Shown in pieces: positions 1 to 11,022 of a stretch of DNA of 64,000 bases; the first letter of the stretch is position 1; each line of letters starts with the position of its first letter. Both the position numbers and the translations under genes were made by a program. The stretch spans positions 57,675,766 to 57,739,765 of the forward strand of contig NC_072801.1 of NCBI RefSeq assembly GCF_028583425.1, given 5' to 3'. The notes beneath the pieces were generated by a model. It did no database searches. It was given only the letters and a program-made list of their open reading frames with translations, and was not told the DNA's origin. The stretch is from Eublepharis macularius. Taxonomy: Eukaryota; Chordata; Lepidosauria; Squamata; Eublepharidae.

Positions 1-85
1 TGGTAGCCATTTTGTGGCAGTGCTTGCTAACCGTTCTCAAAGTTCCAGAAGTGCTCACAGGCTCAAAAAGGATGGTGACCCCCTG
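1..85. mobile_element. right end of a hAT-type DNA element
   Basis: The stretch ends in GGTGACCCCCTG and carries the internal text GCCATTTTGTGGCAG, both matching the right end of the better preserved element at 35949-36687. The left part lies outside the window. Family assignment to hAT is inferred from that longer copy. Confidence 0.5.
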
Positions 86-225
86 AGTTAAGGTGTTGGG
101 TAAAAAAACCCCTCAGGTTTAACGGCCATCCACATAAATGACTACTTAAGGTCCTCCTAAGTGATGTTTAATAGTCTGATATAACAACTCTTGTTTGAGG
201 CAGTTTCTAGGTATTCACCTAAAAG

Positions 226-245
226 TTTCATCTTTGTCTCTATAG
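226..245 (+). other. splice acceptor of the claudin-6-like coding exon
   Basis: A pyrimidine-rich run followed by CTCTATAG ends 19 bases before the ATG. Mammalian CLDN6 keeps its whole coding region in the second exon behind a 5' untranslated exon, so an acceptor just upstream of the start is expected. The upstream exon was not found and is probably outside the window. Confidence 0.6.
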
Positions 246-264
246 GACTACCTTGTGTTGAACA

Positions 265-909
265 ATGGCCTCTGCTGCCTTCCAAATCTTGGGCATGGCC
301 CTATCAGTGGTGGGCTGGATTGGTGCAATCGTCACATGTGCCCTGCCCATGTGGAAGGTCACAGCTTTCATCGGCACCAACATTGTGACAGCTCAGATCA
401 CCTGGGAAGGCCTGTGGATGAGTTGTGTGGTACAGAGCACCGGTCAGATGCAATGCAAGGTCTACGACTCCATGTTGGCTCTGCCTCAAGATCTCCAAGC
501 TGCCCGAGCCCTTATGGTCATCTCAGTGCTTCTGGCTGTCCTGGCCCTCATGATTGGCATTGTAGGGGCCAAGTGCACTAACTGCGTAGAGGAAGAGAGT
601 GCCAAGGCACGCATCGTCATCGTCGCGGGCGCCGTCTTTGTGGTGGCAGGAGTCCTCTCCCTGATCCCTGTGTGTTGGTCGGCCAACACAATCATCCGTG
701 ACTTCTACAACCCGCTGGTGGTAGAGGCTCAAAAGAGAGAGCTGGGGGCTTCCCTCTACATCGGTTGGGCAGCCGCTGCTTTGATGACCCTTGGAGGGGC
801 CCTGCTGTGTTGCAATTGCCCCAAGAAGGACAGCAACAACTACAGTGCCCGCTATACGTCAGCCCCCTCGCAGCCCCGCAGTGATTACCCCAGCAAGAAC
901 TATGTCTAG
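265..909 (+). CDS. CLDN6: claudin-6-like tight junction protein
   Basis: This 214-residue, four-pass membrane protein belongs to the claudins, which form the paracellular strands of epithelial tight junctions. The first extracellular loop carries W30, the W-GLW motif at 47-51 and the disulfide pair C54 and C64. R81 ends the loop before the second membrane segment. Membrane segments lie near residues 8-28, 82-102, 117-138 and 163-183. Cysteines 104/107 and 182/183/185 sit at the inner face, where claudins are often palmitoylated. The tail ends in KNYV, a PDZ-binding motif for ZO proteins. CLDN6 rather than CLDN3/4 is supported by [26 protein letters not shown] and the PSKNYV tail. The reading frame is intact and the length normal for the family. 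It is convergent with the claudin-9-like gene. The subfamily call rests on remembered mammalian sequences, not on an alignment search. Confidence 0.9.
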   Translation: MASAAFQILGMALSVVGWIGAIVTCALPMWKVTAFIGTNIVTAQITWEGLWMSCVVQSTGQMQCKVYDSMLALPQDLQAARALMVISVLLAVLALMIGIVGAKCTNCVEEESAKARIVIVAGAVFVVAGVLSLIPVCWSANTIIRDFYNPLVVEAQKRELGASLYIGWAAAALMTLGGALLCCNCPKKDSNNYSARYTSAPSQPRSDYPSKNYV

Positions 910-1442
910 GAGCCCCACCGCTGGAAGCTGCCATCTTTCTGAAAGCTCAGTACTGTTGGGTCCCTTCAGTGGGATGGAATTCCATCCCTTCTAGGATGCC
1001 ACAAATAATTGAAAACAGAGTATCTTGCTCCAAGATTTCCATCCTGTTTGGCCCATCAGTATTTCTTTTTTTTTTTCCCTCCACAATTACCACAGTAACA
1101 ACTTTTCCTTAAAATTCTGAACTGTTCTGGAGAACATTGTGGACTTATGGTCAATGCCTTCTTTTTATGTAGTTGGTGCATTAGATCTCAAAAGTCTTCT
1201 CTCCAGGTAGTTCATGAGAAGTGGATGCATTTCTGGATACTCGACATGGGCTGTTCAACAAGAGACTGACTGCCAGCCATGCTCCTGTTCCATAGGATCT
1301 CAGCTTGGAGGGAGACAAGTGCACCAAGCCTGGTCATTAATGCTGTGATGTGTTTTTAAAATATTGCTTTTAAGTAAAGGCTATGTAGCCTCTTGTTGCT
1401 TATTTGTCAATTAACCTTGCATGCATTTCATATTGGAAGCCA

Positions 1443-1506
1443 GTTTTTTTTAGTATGTCTGAATAACATTGCAGGTTTTTTTTAGTATGTCTGAATAAAA
1501 TTGCAG
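1443..1506 (+). repeat. 32-base tandem duplication over the poly(A) signal
   Basis: Two 32-base units, 1443-1474 and 1475-1506, differ at one base. That base turns AATAAC in the first unit into AATAAA in the second. Confidence 0.9.
1494..1499 (+). terminator. CLDN6: poly(A) signal of the claudin-6-like gene
   Basis: AATAAA is followed within about 25 bases by a T/GT-rich stretch (CTTGTTTTCGTT). It is the first canonical signal after the stop codon. Confidence 0.6.
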
Positions 1507-1798
1507 ATTTCTTTTGTAAAAAGCAGCTTGTTTTCGTTATTGATGGGATGTATAAGGGTTAGTTGAAAGCCATGCCGAGCCCTGGAATGTTTCTCCAAGG
1601 CTAAAGCAAGTAAAATAGCTCCCTTGAGCGTACACAGAATTTCACCATGTAAATGCAACCATCCTAAGAATACCAGCTGTTGATGGGAAGGCATTGAACA
1701 ATAAAGAGGGGTGACTTCCAGAAAGATTTGAGCCTTGGCACTGGAGCTGAATACTCATAAACATGCTGGCAAGGGGTTGTGGCTAGGCATACCCACTC

Positions 1799-2001
1799 TA
1801 GGCTGGGAAATTCCTGGAGATTTGATGGGGGTGGAGCCTGGGGAGGGTGGGTTTGGGGGAGAGGCGGCGCCTCAGCTGGGTATAATATAGAGTTCACCTT
1901 CCAAGGAAGCCATTTTCTCAAGAGAAACTGATCTCTTTGCCTGGAGATCAGTTGTGATTCTGGGAGATCTCCAGCTACCCGCTTGGGGGTTGAGAACCCT
2001 A
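1799..2001 (-). mobile_element. short hAT element, TAGGGTTGCCAG family
   Basis: Internal text (CCTGGAGATTT, GGAGCCTGGGGAGGG, CTGGAGATCAGTTGT) and the AACCCTA end match the family whose copy at 25868-26094 has a perfect 8-base target duplication. The left terminus is eroded. Confidence 0.7.
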
Positions 2002-2205
2002 GCTGTGGCTCAGTTGTGGACCAAACGCCTTGCACGGGGAAGGTCCCAGGTTTAGTCTGCAATATCTCCAGTTAAAAGGCTCAGAGAGCAGATAATGCAG
2101 AAGACCTCTGTTCCTGAGCCCATGGAGAGCACTGCCAATCAGAGTAGACCTTGATGGACTCATGGCCTGACATAAGGCAACTTCATATGTATTCATTCCA
2201 TGTTT
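2001..2205 (+). mobile_element. tRNA-derived SINE, second type
   Basis: An A-box-like GTGGCTCAGTTGTGG and a B-box-like CCCAGGTTTAGTC are followed by the characteristic body (CATCTCCAGTTAAAAGG-like, CTTGATGGACTCATGG). It lies directly against the preceding hAT element. Confidence 0.6.
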
Positions 2206-2330
2206 CTTTACTAATAAGAACCTGGTGCCATTTACCACACTTGTGTCTTGTCTTTTTCCATGGGAACCTTACATGGTCCCAACACTTTTATTTTACTCTT
2301 AAAACAACAATAAAATAGCTTAGACTCAAA

Positions 2331-2528
2331 GCCAAGCTACAAGAGATGCCTTACACAGGTTGGACACTTGTCAGCTTACCTCAAGTTTTGATGAGAAATG
2401 TAGGTGTCCTGGTTTTACAGCTTGGCTCTCCATTACAGCTGCAAGACCAGGATGCCTACCTTTCCCATCAAAACTTGAGGGAAAATGACAAGTGTCCAAC
2501 CTGTGTCAGGCGTCACTTGTAGCTTGGC
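2331..2528. mobile_element. hairpin element with GCCAAGCTAC termini
   Basis: Arms of about 65 bases are inverted copies of each other: the left contains GGTTGGACACTTGTC and the right GACAAGTGTCCAACC. The termini resemble the GGGCCAAGCTA hairpins at 30.7-31.2 and 50.9 kb. No target duplication was found. Confidence 0.65.
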
Positions 2529-4843
2529 TCTCAGGTGGTGACTGGCCCAAAGCTGCATGGCTGAACAGGAATTTGAACCAGATGCATTTCTTAGAGGCTG
2601 TATCCTCCACACAGTACTTCAGAGACCGGTCTGGAGAATCTGTTGCCCTGCACTGCACCTGAATGAGGAAAGTTCAAAAACCTTGAGGAGGCTTTTGTAG
2701 AAAAGATCAGACAGCAAGTCTCCACAATTTCCTTCTTTAATCCTACTGGTTTTAGCGGGGTTCAATTGCAAGGGTGCTTAGCAAGCAGCCTATTTAGGAA
2801 GGGTGAGAGTGGGGCCAAATGAGAGAATTTTGTTCCTCCTATAAATCAGCACTGATTTCCATCTTCAGGAAAGGGAGGCAGCATTTGGGTACCTGCTAGG
2901 TCCCCCTAGCTACCCCTTTGAGGCAAAGATTAGGGGGGAATAAAAGTCTTCAAAAGTGGGAGAAGGTTAGCTACCCCCAAGAAACAAGGTGATCTACACA
3001 CTTAGTGGCCAGCCAAATGCTTTTAAGGAATCACACAAGTTGTGCATTGAGGCAACAGGTATGCTATTCCAAAATACAGAGGTTCTCCTTTGTTATGGCA
3101 ACATCAAGCACTGTAGTTGTAGAACAAATCTCTAGATTATCAGCTGGAGAACATAATTCTTAGGGTGGAGGGAAGGCTAGTTTTCACATGGTGCCAGGAG
3201 AACAGACATGAGAAGGATGTTCCATTGTCAGGTGCCACAACTGGGGAAGCCCAGCTCCTCATAACCAGTTGCTTTACAGGGTTGGACAGTACAGGGCCTC
3301 TGAAGATTTCCTCAGATGACTCAGGTTGCAGGTAACCATGTTAGTTCAAACCAAAAAAAAAATTAATGTCATACCTTTTTATTAGGATAAACCATAATGA
3401 CACAAAACTGGTTGTGTTATTTTGGTTCATATACAGGCTTCAGGGAGGACACACACCTATTCCTGTGTGGAGCCTTTATCCTAATCTGAATTTGTGAGGG
3501 CTAAAAGGGCGGGGTGGGGGGAGAGAGAGGCAGTTTTCATGTGTTCAGAAGTGCTCCCAACATTATTTGGGACTGAACCCCTTTTGAAAACTGGAGCTGA
3601 GATTTGGTTCGAAGGAAATTGTGTGGCATATCTGGTGAAATGTGTTCTAGCCCACAAAAGCTTCTGATACAATCAACTGGGCAGTCTTTAAGGTGCCAAC
3701 AGATTCTTTGTTGCAACCAAACTGATAGAATAACAAGGTTATCTTTCTATAATTGTTCTTGAAAGGAGAAAAGACAGCATTGAATATGGCTTTGGGACAA
3801 TTCTAGCCAGGAAGCTGGGGTGGGGATGCAGGGTGGATTTGATAAATAGCCTCTTCAGGCTGTTCCAATGGAGGGTGTGTACTCTTAGCCCAGATACCAG
3901 AGTATGAGTAGGGGTAAAAAGAATCCATAGATGAAAGGCAAATGTTCCTCTTTAAAAGTATTCTCTAGTCTATTTTAGCCTTTAGAAACTGTTTCAAAAC
4001 TGTTAAACTTGATTAAATTCAGGATCACAAAATGGGATTGTTCAACCCATTGCTCTCATTTTGTGTGCCAATTAATTTCTGGATCCAATCCAAAGAATCT
4101 GCTGTAACTAGAAATGATTTTGAATTTCTCTCAACAAAACCAGCATTTTGGTTCTGCTTCTACCTTGTGTGAACAGAACCCGTAATGCTTTATTTGGCAC
4201 CATTTTCTTTTCCTCATAGTGATTTTTAATGGAAAAGATGAGTGCATTTTTTATTCTGTTTGAGTATCAGTAAATAGTATACGCATATGTGACACATGAG
4301 TGTACGTGTCAATACTATATTTTCTGAAAGATTCCGCATGAGAGCACAATACAAACAAATCCATAACAACAATCACGAAAAGCCAAGAATGGAAACTATG
4401 AAAAATATAAATGAAACATATCAAAAAAACAAAATAGGGAACATTCACTTATCCCTGTAAAGCTATAAATTCATTTAATTTATTTTCTTATTTTTCACTG
4501 TGTTCTGCAAATTGATTTCTTTTAGACAGTCGTTAACGGTTTTTTCAGCTTCATTTGGTGCCAAGTGCACTGGGCACTTGTAGATATTGTTTTTTCTTCC
4601 TGAGGAGCTTCTTCAGGAATTCCAGGTAAGGAAGGTAGTTTGATGTGTTGTCTGTTCCATGTGTGGTTATTTGCAGTTGTTAAATGGCTCTTTTAGTACG
4701 TGCTTCAAAAATGCTTTGGATCAAAGCAGAAGATACAAAACAACTAACAACAATGGCAGAGCTAGGAAAGGGGGGAGACTAAAGGCATTACCGGACTAAT
4801 CAGCATCTCCAGTCTTCAGGATGAAAGCGTCACTGAATCAGTG
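2529..4843. other. intergenic, nothing recognised
   Basis: About 2.3 kb of AT-rich sequence. Short open frames occur but none has a recognisable motif, and I saw no clear repeat family here. Confidence 0.5.
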
Positions 4844-5648
4844 CACCCAGTCTGTACCTCTGACATAGGGACACGCAGAGAAGGAACTCTTGACAGTATG
4901 GGGCAGGCCTGTACAGGCAGAGGTGATTCCTGAGATATTGCAGTCACAGATATTTAAAACTTTAAGACCTAACACTTTAAGACCTAACACTGGAACACTT
5001 TAAGACCTAACACAATAATTTCACATTGATGTATAGGGGGCAGTTCTAAATTTTGTTGCAATCCTATTTACAATGGCAAAAAGAATCCCTACAGTCGTAA
5101 GGCTAACTCCTATGCAGTTGTGATTGGAATTTGGAACCAGGATCCCTGTCCTATTAGCCACTACACAGCCACTCCTTAAGAAAGGGAATGCAGAATCTCA
5201 AAATCACATGCAGGGGTCCATGTGCGGGCTTCTCCTGTCATCTGCACTGTCCTTCCTTGATACGGGGACATAGCTATTGAGACATGCACTTTAAACAATT
5301 TCATTTAAAATTTGTGCTGGGTTTCTTTGAAGGGCATGATTTTCAGTATGTCCAAATTTTGGGAATTTCAAAACTGTTTTTGTAATGGGGAGGCACATTT
5401 TTTGTAATTGGGAATTTCAGCACCTGAAAATCATGTCCCAGGGAGATTTCTGCAGGGCAGCCAAGGTTTGTGGGAGTCCAGGAGCCCAACTGCTTGCTCA
5501 CTGACCATTTTCAGGCAGTAACTTTAAAATTTTAAATATCTGTGACGGCAATTATCTCAGGAATCACCTCTTCCTGTACAGGCCTGCCCCATATTGTCAA
5601 CAGAGTTCTTTCTCTGCGTGTCCCCATGTCAGAGGTACAGACTGGGTG
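4844..5648. repeat. large inverted repeat, about 120-base arms
   Basis: The left arm 4844-4965 and right arm 5519-5648 are imperfect inverted copies (CAGGCCTGTACAGG lies in both; CCCAGTCTGTACCTCTGACA faces TGTCAGAGGTACAGACTGGG). The spacer of about 550 bases includes three copies of ACTTTAAGACCTAAC at 4959-5011. It may be an old foldback-type DNA element. No terminal duplication is visible. Confidence 0.7.
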
Positions 5649-6090
5649 GCTGCCTTCTCTATCCTTGTGAACGTTCCATCAAACACTTTAAGATCCTTTT
5701 TACAAGGGTTTTTTTACTAGTTACTCTACATAATACTTTTTAATTGATGCTAATTTTAACTGATGATGGATTGTTTTTGCAATCTGGTTAAGATATGATT
5801 AAAAAGATAGTAAGGGGTTATTAGCTTCATGATGGCTTTAATAGCAATTTTATAATCATTGTTTTGACTGGTAACCTATACATTTTATGGATGAAATAGA
5901 TACGAGACATAAATTACTTTAATAGACAAATAACGAGATGCCCAGTTCTTATTTCCAAAATAAGCTTTGAGCTCCCCTCCCCCTTACTGGGAGACATTCC
6001 CCTTCAAGATGTCCCAGCATCCACTCTGGAGTGCAGGTGCATTTTTGTGTTATGTTCTTTAACAGGTAATCCCTAGATATATAATACTGG
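5649..6090. other. intergenic, nothing recognised
   Basis: AT-rich sequence without a recognisable gene or repeat. Confidence 0.5.
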
Positions 6091-6318
6091 TAAGCCACTG
6101 TGGTGTAGCAGGTAGAGTGTCATACTAATATCTGAGAGAGCCGGATTCAAATCCTTACTCTGCCATGGGAAACTGCTGAGTGAAACTGGACTAGCCAATC
6201 GTCTCAGCCTAACCTACCTCACAGGGTTGTTGAGAGGATAAAATGGATAAGAGGAGAATGATATAAGATGCCTAGGTCCCACTGAGGAGAAAAACAGAGT
6301 ATAGATTAATAATAAAAG
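6091..6318 (+). mobile_element. tRNA-derived SINE
   Basis: The head carries the A box CACTGTGGTGTAGCAGG and a B-box-like GGATTCAAATCC. The body text CCTAACCTACCTCACAGGG leads to a tail rich in AATAATAAA. This is the common SINE of the window. Confidence 0.8.
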
Positions 6319-6436
6319 GATCCATCCATAGCTCCTCAGGCATAACTCCTCAGAAAATAAAGCTAGGAGCCTCAAAATTGGCCCCTGGCTTCAGGATGTA
6401 TGACGTATAAATGAAGTAAATCTATACTATTAAAAG

Positions 6437-6512
6437 GATATGCATTTCTGCCAGTCCATCTGTCTGTGGTAGGTGATATGCATTTCTGCCAGTCCATCTG
6501 TCTGTGGTAGGT
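6437..6512 (+). repeat. 38-base tandem duplication
   Basis: Two near-identical 38-base units beginning GATATGCATTTCTGCC lie head to tail. A weaker third piece follows near 6535. Confidence 0.85.
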
Positions 6513-8229
6513 GTAACTCATCCATCTACAATAATAAAAGTGTCTGTCTTTGGCAGGCATCACTCAGCAGAAGATAGCTAAGGATTTGAAAACTGACCAC
6601 CAGCAGACCAGCTGGGAGGGTTGCACCTCTCAATAAGCATTGTGTAAAAATATGTAAACTTTCATTCCTTACAACGCAACCCTGTGCAGCTGCTCCCATC
6701 TAAAACCATTGATTTAAATTTCAGCAGGTCTAAACTTGAATAACTCTGCATTTGGTTGCACTGCTGGCTACACATGCAGCTGGGTGCTGAATAAAGGGAC
6801 TGAACCTATTACAGTCTTATGCAAATCTTTGGTTTATGGTGGGATATAAAGTGTTTTGAAGACTTTGCCTCTCAGCTATGATGAGCGCTATGCATATTCT
6901 AGTCAATGGGTGGCTTGAATGAAAGGGACAGAAGGGGACAAATTAACATATTGGGAAGCTAGAATTGTAGGGTTCAGTGTTTTTTTTCCTTTTTAAATTG
7001 CTTTTATTATTTTAGGGCAACTATTATTTTTTATTACTGTTCAGCCCAAACTTGCTTTTTGAAGATGGCTACCAGGCCTGCAAGGGTTTCCCCTCCTCCT
7101 CCCTTGCTACTCAGTTAATGTTTTTTGTTCTCTTTTATACAGTTTTATTTACCTAATGATGTCTTTGTCAACCCAAACAATGGGTATTGTTGACTTCCCT
7201 GACATTTAAATGAACTAACATCTAACAGAACAAGTTCTTTCCCACCCAAACCTGCCCTGTGGGTGATGTGGTAATACTACAGACATGTTTTAGGGATGGA
7301 TATGTAAATAGTATGGAGGGGTGACTGAACAGTAGGACACAAAAGTGCAGGTTTGGAAAGCTGTGCCTGTGGGGAAGGACTGAAAATAGGGGATGAGATG
7401 TTCAGATCTGAAGGACAACATGCGAAATGTGGCCATGTGGATGTGTCCTTTGGGACCATGGGACTAGATCCAGCCAAGTTTTCCACTCAGTCTTGCCCAG
7501 TTCTTCTCATTTAGTTCAGCCCCCATCTCACATGGCTTTTATTTCCTAATCCATAGCAGAGCCTTTTGGGATGGTCAAAAGGGACCCTCCTCCCTTTTTC
7601 ACTAGTGGAAAACCTGGTAGGATGCAACCTGTTAATGTTACACCTACAGGCAGCATTTACTACCTGCAGTGCTCTCAACATGCAGTCTTCATGTTCTCTA
7701 AACAGTGGCAACACATGTATTTCAGATGCATGTACAGCTTTGGTACGCACAAGCCAGAGATCTAAAAAGTCCAATGATCAGTTCATGCATATCAAAACTG
7801 TGTGTACATGCAAAATACATCAGGGCATACCTGGTTGTGGGTGAATGTAACATCTGTAAAGGACTAGTGGCACCAGTGAATCTAAGGTACAGAATTGGAA
7901 TTAGGGCAGAGGTCTTAACCAGCTACAGTTCTGCGGTCCTTAGAATAGCAGGAGAAGCTGGAATTACAGCTAAGGAAACAGAGGTGTATCTTGGGGGCAC
8001 CTGGGGCAGGTGTGTAACCAGGGACCAGGCTTTTGGGTGCAGCGCCCCATCTGGTGTTTATTTTTGCCTCATCTATGCCCTTTATGGTCATCCTCAAAGG
8101 CTCTACTTTGGGTGCTCCACCTTCTGAGATTAGGAGAAGGCTTCCCAGCAGAGGCAGGAAAACTCTTGAACTCTCTCCCTGAGGAAATTTGTCTGTCCCC
8201 TTCTATTGCCATCATCCACCAGAGGGGGG
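6513..8229. other. intergenic, nothing recognised
   Basis: About 1.7 kb. Open frames of up to 140 codons near 7.7-8.1 kb have no recognisable domain and overlap on both strands, so I do not call a gene. Confidence 0.45.
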
Positions 8230-8455
8230 AAGACTTGTTTTGTTTTGTTTGGCATCCCCTCAGCTATCCATCCTTCCTGCCCAATGTTTTTAATTGTTGT
8301 TCTGTTCTGTATTTTAGTGTCTTAATCTTGGTTTTCTTGGGTGGTTTTTAAAATGTGATGTTATTGTGCTTGTTTTAATTGAGTACCCAGCTTGGCAGCT
8401 CCTGTGAAGGCAGAAAGGCAGGATATAAATTTTGTAAAATAAATAAAGAAAAGAA
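8230..8455 (+). mobile_element. LINE 3' end fragment, CR1/L2-like
   Basis: T-rich text with repeated TTTTAATTGTTGTT-like words leads to GGCAGGATATAAATTTTG and a short AAATAAATAAAG tail, as in 3' ends of CR1/L2-type LINEs. No coding part was seen. Confidence 0.45.
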
Positions 8456-9667
8456 GCTACTGCCAAACTTTTACATTGGTGACATAGCAGTTTCCATTTA
8501 AAGAACAGAATCCTGTTTTCAAAACAAGAAAAAATGCTGGAGGAAAAGTCCCTTCTTTAGGCTCAGTGAATACACTGAGGTGTTTAACACGGTTACATAA
8601 AACAAGGGTTGCCGACTTGTTCATTGTGCAGGGGGTGGAGAACCTTCCGGACTTTGGCTTCACCACTCCAGACTCTCTTCCTGCATTCAGATTAGCTGAG
8701 GAGGGTCTGGCTCTACCTGGAAATGTTTCAGCCCTACCCCGAGAGGAAAGCTAGCTATGCCCTTGCAGGGACCAGATGGCATAATCTTTGGGGTTGCCAC
8801 CCCATTTCTTCACAGAGGCCTCCTCGCGGCAGCTTGTCCATCATAACAACCCCCATCCCTTTCTCTCTCTCCTCTCACCTCGTGCCCATCTGGATGGAGG
8901 AGAGTCTTTCACATGCCAAGAAGACTGGCCTCCTTGTGCCGACGTGTCTGGCCGTGGAAGGCGCTGGCTGGCACTGGAATGTACTGGTACCCCTCCAAGC
9001 CGGGCAGGGGTCTCGCATTACAGGGGAGTTGACTGCTGGGCCCACATCCAAGAAAACTGGAAAGGGGGAAAGTACAGGTCAGCACGTCTGTGCACTTGTC
9101 AAAAGCGGGGGAAGTCGCCAAGCTCTTACCTTGCTGCCAGGATAGAAAGGATTGAGGTTCCCTTCAAAGGAAAATGTTCTTAAAGGAGGGAGATGTTAGT
9201 AGGGTGCAGAGGACTTTGGGAGAATAGTAGATGGGCTCCTTCTTATACTTCTATAAAATTTTCTTGAGTTGTTTGAAAAATGTTAGCTTTTCAATTCACC
9301 CTTGTGATTTAAGGAAAAGAAAATGCCTTCATTCTTCAAACCACTTCAGTTTCATTGTTGTGAGTCTGGCTCAAATGAAACTGCCCGCCTTCGATAGGAA
9401 AGAATGATAGCAGGCGAGTGGGTGGGGGTGGGGTAATTTTATCCCTCTTTCTTCTTAGAATAGAATCTTCTTAATCTTAGAATCTTCTCAGGATATATTA
9501 AATTCTCCACAGGTGGGCCTTCGTTTGACCCAGAGCTCAGGGCAGGAGCTTAATTTGAGTGGAAGGAAGGCTTCAGCCCTTGCTCAAGAAAAGTCAAGAA
9601 TATTTCTGGGCATGTACAAATGGTGTTTCTTCCATCAATACATATCCTACCCCAACATCTCAGGAAA
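8456..9667. other. intergenic, nothing recognised
   Basis: About 1.2 kb. Two overlapping plus-strand frames of 131-140 codons near 8.7-9.2 kb have low-complexity, non-conserved-looking translations. Confidence 0.4.
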
Positions 9668-9876
9668 TAGGGTTGCCAGCCTCTAGGTGGGGCTTGGAGA
9701 TCTCCCAGAATAACAACTGATTTCCAGTCAACAGAGATCAGTTCTCCCGGAGAAAACGGCTGGTTTGAAAGGTGGTATTATACCCTGCGGAGGCCTCTCC
9801 CCTCCCCATACTCCACCCTCTTCAAGGGCTACCCCCAAGTCTCCAGGAATTTCCCAATCTGGAGATGGCAACCCTA
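9668..9876 (+). mobile_element. short hAT element, TAGGGTTGCCAG family
   Basis: Both termini are preserved (TAGGGTTGCCAG and ATGGCAACCCTA) with the family body (CTTGGAGATCTCCC, CCAGGAATTTCCCAA). The 8-base flanks do not match, so the copy is old or rearranged. Confidence 0.8.
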
Positions 9877-10885
9877 GGACTGTGGTAGATCTGGAAGTTC
9901 CCCAGCTGACCTGAATCCCAGAACTTCTTTTTTTAAAGAAATGATTTATCAATAAATAAATTTTAACATTTAATGAAGTGCTGCCTAAAGTGAAAACGGT
10001 CTGTTCTTAATTTTTGAAACTGGGCTTTCATTTTCCTTAGTAGATTCTTCTAAATAAGTATCTTATTCCCACCGTGTCCATTTCAGGGGAATGCCAAGAA
10101 TTTGCCATGTGGTGATGCCAAAGAACAGGTGTAATTGATGCCTCTGCCCCTGAGAGAAAATGCATCATTCCCATGTTTGGGGACAAGAGGCTTTGTTCCC
10201 CAAGGTAGGTTTCCTTGTGGGGGGAGCACAGAAAATCTGACCTCCATTTCTAGATCAAGGGAGGTGTCATCAGGAATGCTTCTGTCCTTATGGCAAGACA
10301 GCAATGGCCTAAGCTATTTGGGTGTCAGTGAGGGTGAGAAAGGGTGAAAATCCCACCTTGGAATGGCAAAAGCTGCATTGTAGTTTGTGTCTGTCTGTAT
10401 TCTGCCTCAAGAACACAGGTTTCAATCTGAGGTATGACTAAACCCTAGAAATCTGTTTTTCAGTGTTTTGTCCTGAAACATGTATAGTACTCATAAAGGA
10501 CAGGGTATCACTTATCATGGGCAGAATGTATTTCTCATTCGAACAACCCCCTCTCCCTAACATGTGGAAACGAAGGGCATGATAACCTCTCACAGCCCCA
10601 TTAACACAGTTGCTCCATCTTGGCCCATATTATAAATTAACACTTGCTTTCCCTAAAATACCCCCCTTCCCTGTTCCTTCACCTGCTTAGGTTCCCCCAA
10701 ACTCAGCAGGTCAATTTCCTTGTGATAGATTTACCAAAAGTGCTTGCTTGGATCAGCACTCACTCTCTGTACTTTTTATATTTAGGCATTTTTCTGCTCC
10801 CATGTACATTCACTGTTCACTCCAGTTCCCTTCCTTTTACTCACATTCCGGGCATAATTTTCTGCCTTTCTGTAGAACACATAGC
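9877..10885. other. intergenic, nothing recognised
   Basis: About 1 kb with no recognisable gene or repeat. Confidence 0.5.
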
Positions 10886-11022
10886 GAGAGCCAGTGTGGT
10901 GTAGCGGCTAGGTCTGATTCCCTGCTCTGTTCTGGAAGCTTGCTGTTTTAAGGGGGGAAATGCAGGAGAGGGGAAAGATGTAAGCCGCTTTGGGTCCCCA
11001 CTGAGAAGAGAAATAAATATAT
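10886..11022 (+). mobile_element. tRNA-derived SINE, internally deleted
   Basis: The head GAGAGCCAGTGTGGTGTAGCGG and the tail TAAGCCGCTTTGGGTCCCC are present, but most of the middle is missing. Confidence 0.75.

Larger units (their letters stand above)
910..1515 (+). other. CLDN6: 3' untranslated region of the claudin-6-like gene
   Basis: About 600 bases of non-coding, AT-leaning sequence follow the stop codon and lead to a canonical AATAAA. It contains a short T run near 1066 and no recognisable repeat until the 32-base duplication near its end. The cleavage site is estimated, not observed. Confidence 0.5.

Noticed and set aside
7705-8127. A 140-codon plus-strand frame
   Set aside because: No recognisable motif, overlapping frames on both strands and no promoter or splice context.
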